A stretch of DNA of 43,647 nt from Sulfurimonas sp. (lineage in GTDB: Bacteria; Campylobacterota; Campylobacteria; Campylobacterales; Sulfurimonadaceae), in assembly GCA_003978465.1 (NCBI GenBank), contig QNZS01000041.1:1-43647 (forward strand), given 5' to 3'. Positions 43,646-43,647 of this stretch are shown here, one piece after another. Each line of letters opens with the position of its first letter. Within the stretch, counting starts at the first letter, position 1. The notes under the pieces are model-generated. The model was not told the origin of the DNA and made no database searches. It worked only from the letters and a program-made list of their open reading frames with translations. The position numbers and the translations under genes are program-made.

Positions 43646-43647
43646 TC

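Noticed and set aside
1..43647. Search for CRISPR arrays, tRNA or rRNA genes, insertion sequences, attachment sites and restriction or toxin-antitoxin modules
   Set aside because: No spaced repeat arrays, cloverleaf sequences, transposase motifs or recognisable defence genes were found by reading both strands.

Overview
The window looks like a chromosomal segment of a free-living Campylobacterota bacterium (former Epsilonproteobacteria), most like the Sulfurimonas/Sulfuricurvum/Arcobacter side of the phylum. This is inferred from AT-rich, densely packed DNA and from gene blocks I recall from Helicobacter pylori. These are yajC-secD-secF-(small membrane protein)-leuS-lptE-folC-M23 peptidase-bactofilin-mfd (H. 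pylori HP1551 down to HP1541), potassium channel-rpmB (HP0490-HP0491), rpe-dnaQ (HP1386-HP1387) and fabG-acpP-fabF-accA (HP0561-HP0557). No rRNA, tRNA, CRISPR, insertion sequence or intact prophage was seen.

Layout. 1-980 (minus): the start of a ThiF/TcdA-type gene and surE. 1156-10809 (minus): a tight five-gene fatty-acid operon, transcribed fadD-like, fadI-like, fadJ-like, fadE-like, then a PlsC-acyltransferase/alpha-beta-hydrolase fusion. A 500-bp divergent region (10810-11322) separates it from rho and holds two near-identical direct repeats and a broken small ORF. 11323-16655 (plus): rho, murI, murD and dnaX. 16652-17917: a phage-CI-like small HTH gene, a two-helix membrane protein and an unidentified 154-residue protein. 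17914-30931 (minus): a YmdB-like phosphodiesterase, a decayed solute-binding-protein gene, then mfd, bactofilin, M23 peptidase, folC, a decayed GGDEF gene, an LptE-like lipoprotein, leuS, a small membrane protein, secF, secD and yajC. 31017-34940 (plus): lnt, ppk1 and a gamma-carbonic-anhydrase-like gene. 35218-37724 (minus): argJ, a potassium channel and rpmB. 37725-38295 is gene-poor. 38296-40305 (plus): rpe, trpF and a DEDDh exonuclease. 40329-43645 (minus): accA, fabF, acpP and fabG.

How the genes work together. Most encode core functions: transcription termination, peptidoglycan precursors, replication, protein export, envelope assembly and type II fatty acid synthesis. The accessory part is the beta-oxidation operon, which encodes a full activation-to-thiolysis set with an E. 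coli FadE-type acyl-CoA dehydrogenase. The same window therefore carries the genes to build fatty acids (accA/fab) and to break them down (fad). The bactofilin/M23 pair is the cell-shape module known from Helicobacter.

The most informative unusual signals are: the fad operon with its fused acyltransferase-hydrolase and upstream direct repeats; a GGDEF gene whose decayed 3' end reads in frame into folC; a 97-bp coding overlap between the M23 peptidase and bactofilin genes; a potassium channel lacking the Gly-rich nucleotide-binding motif; and several small decayed genes. I did not find a clear, wholly new multi-gene system; the fad operon is the nearest candidate.
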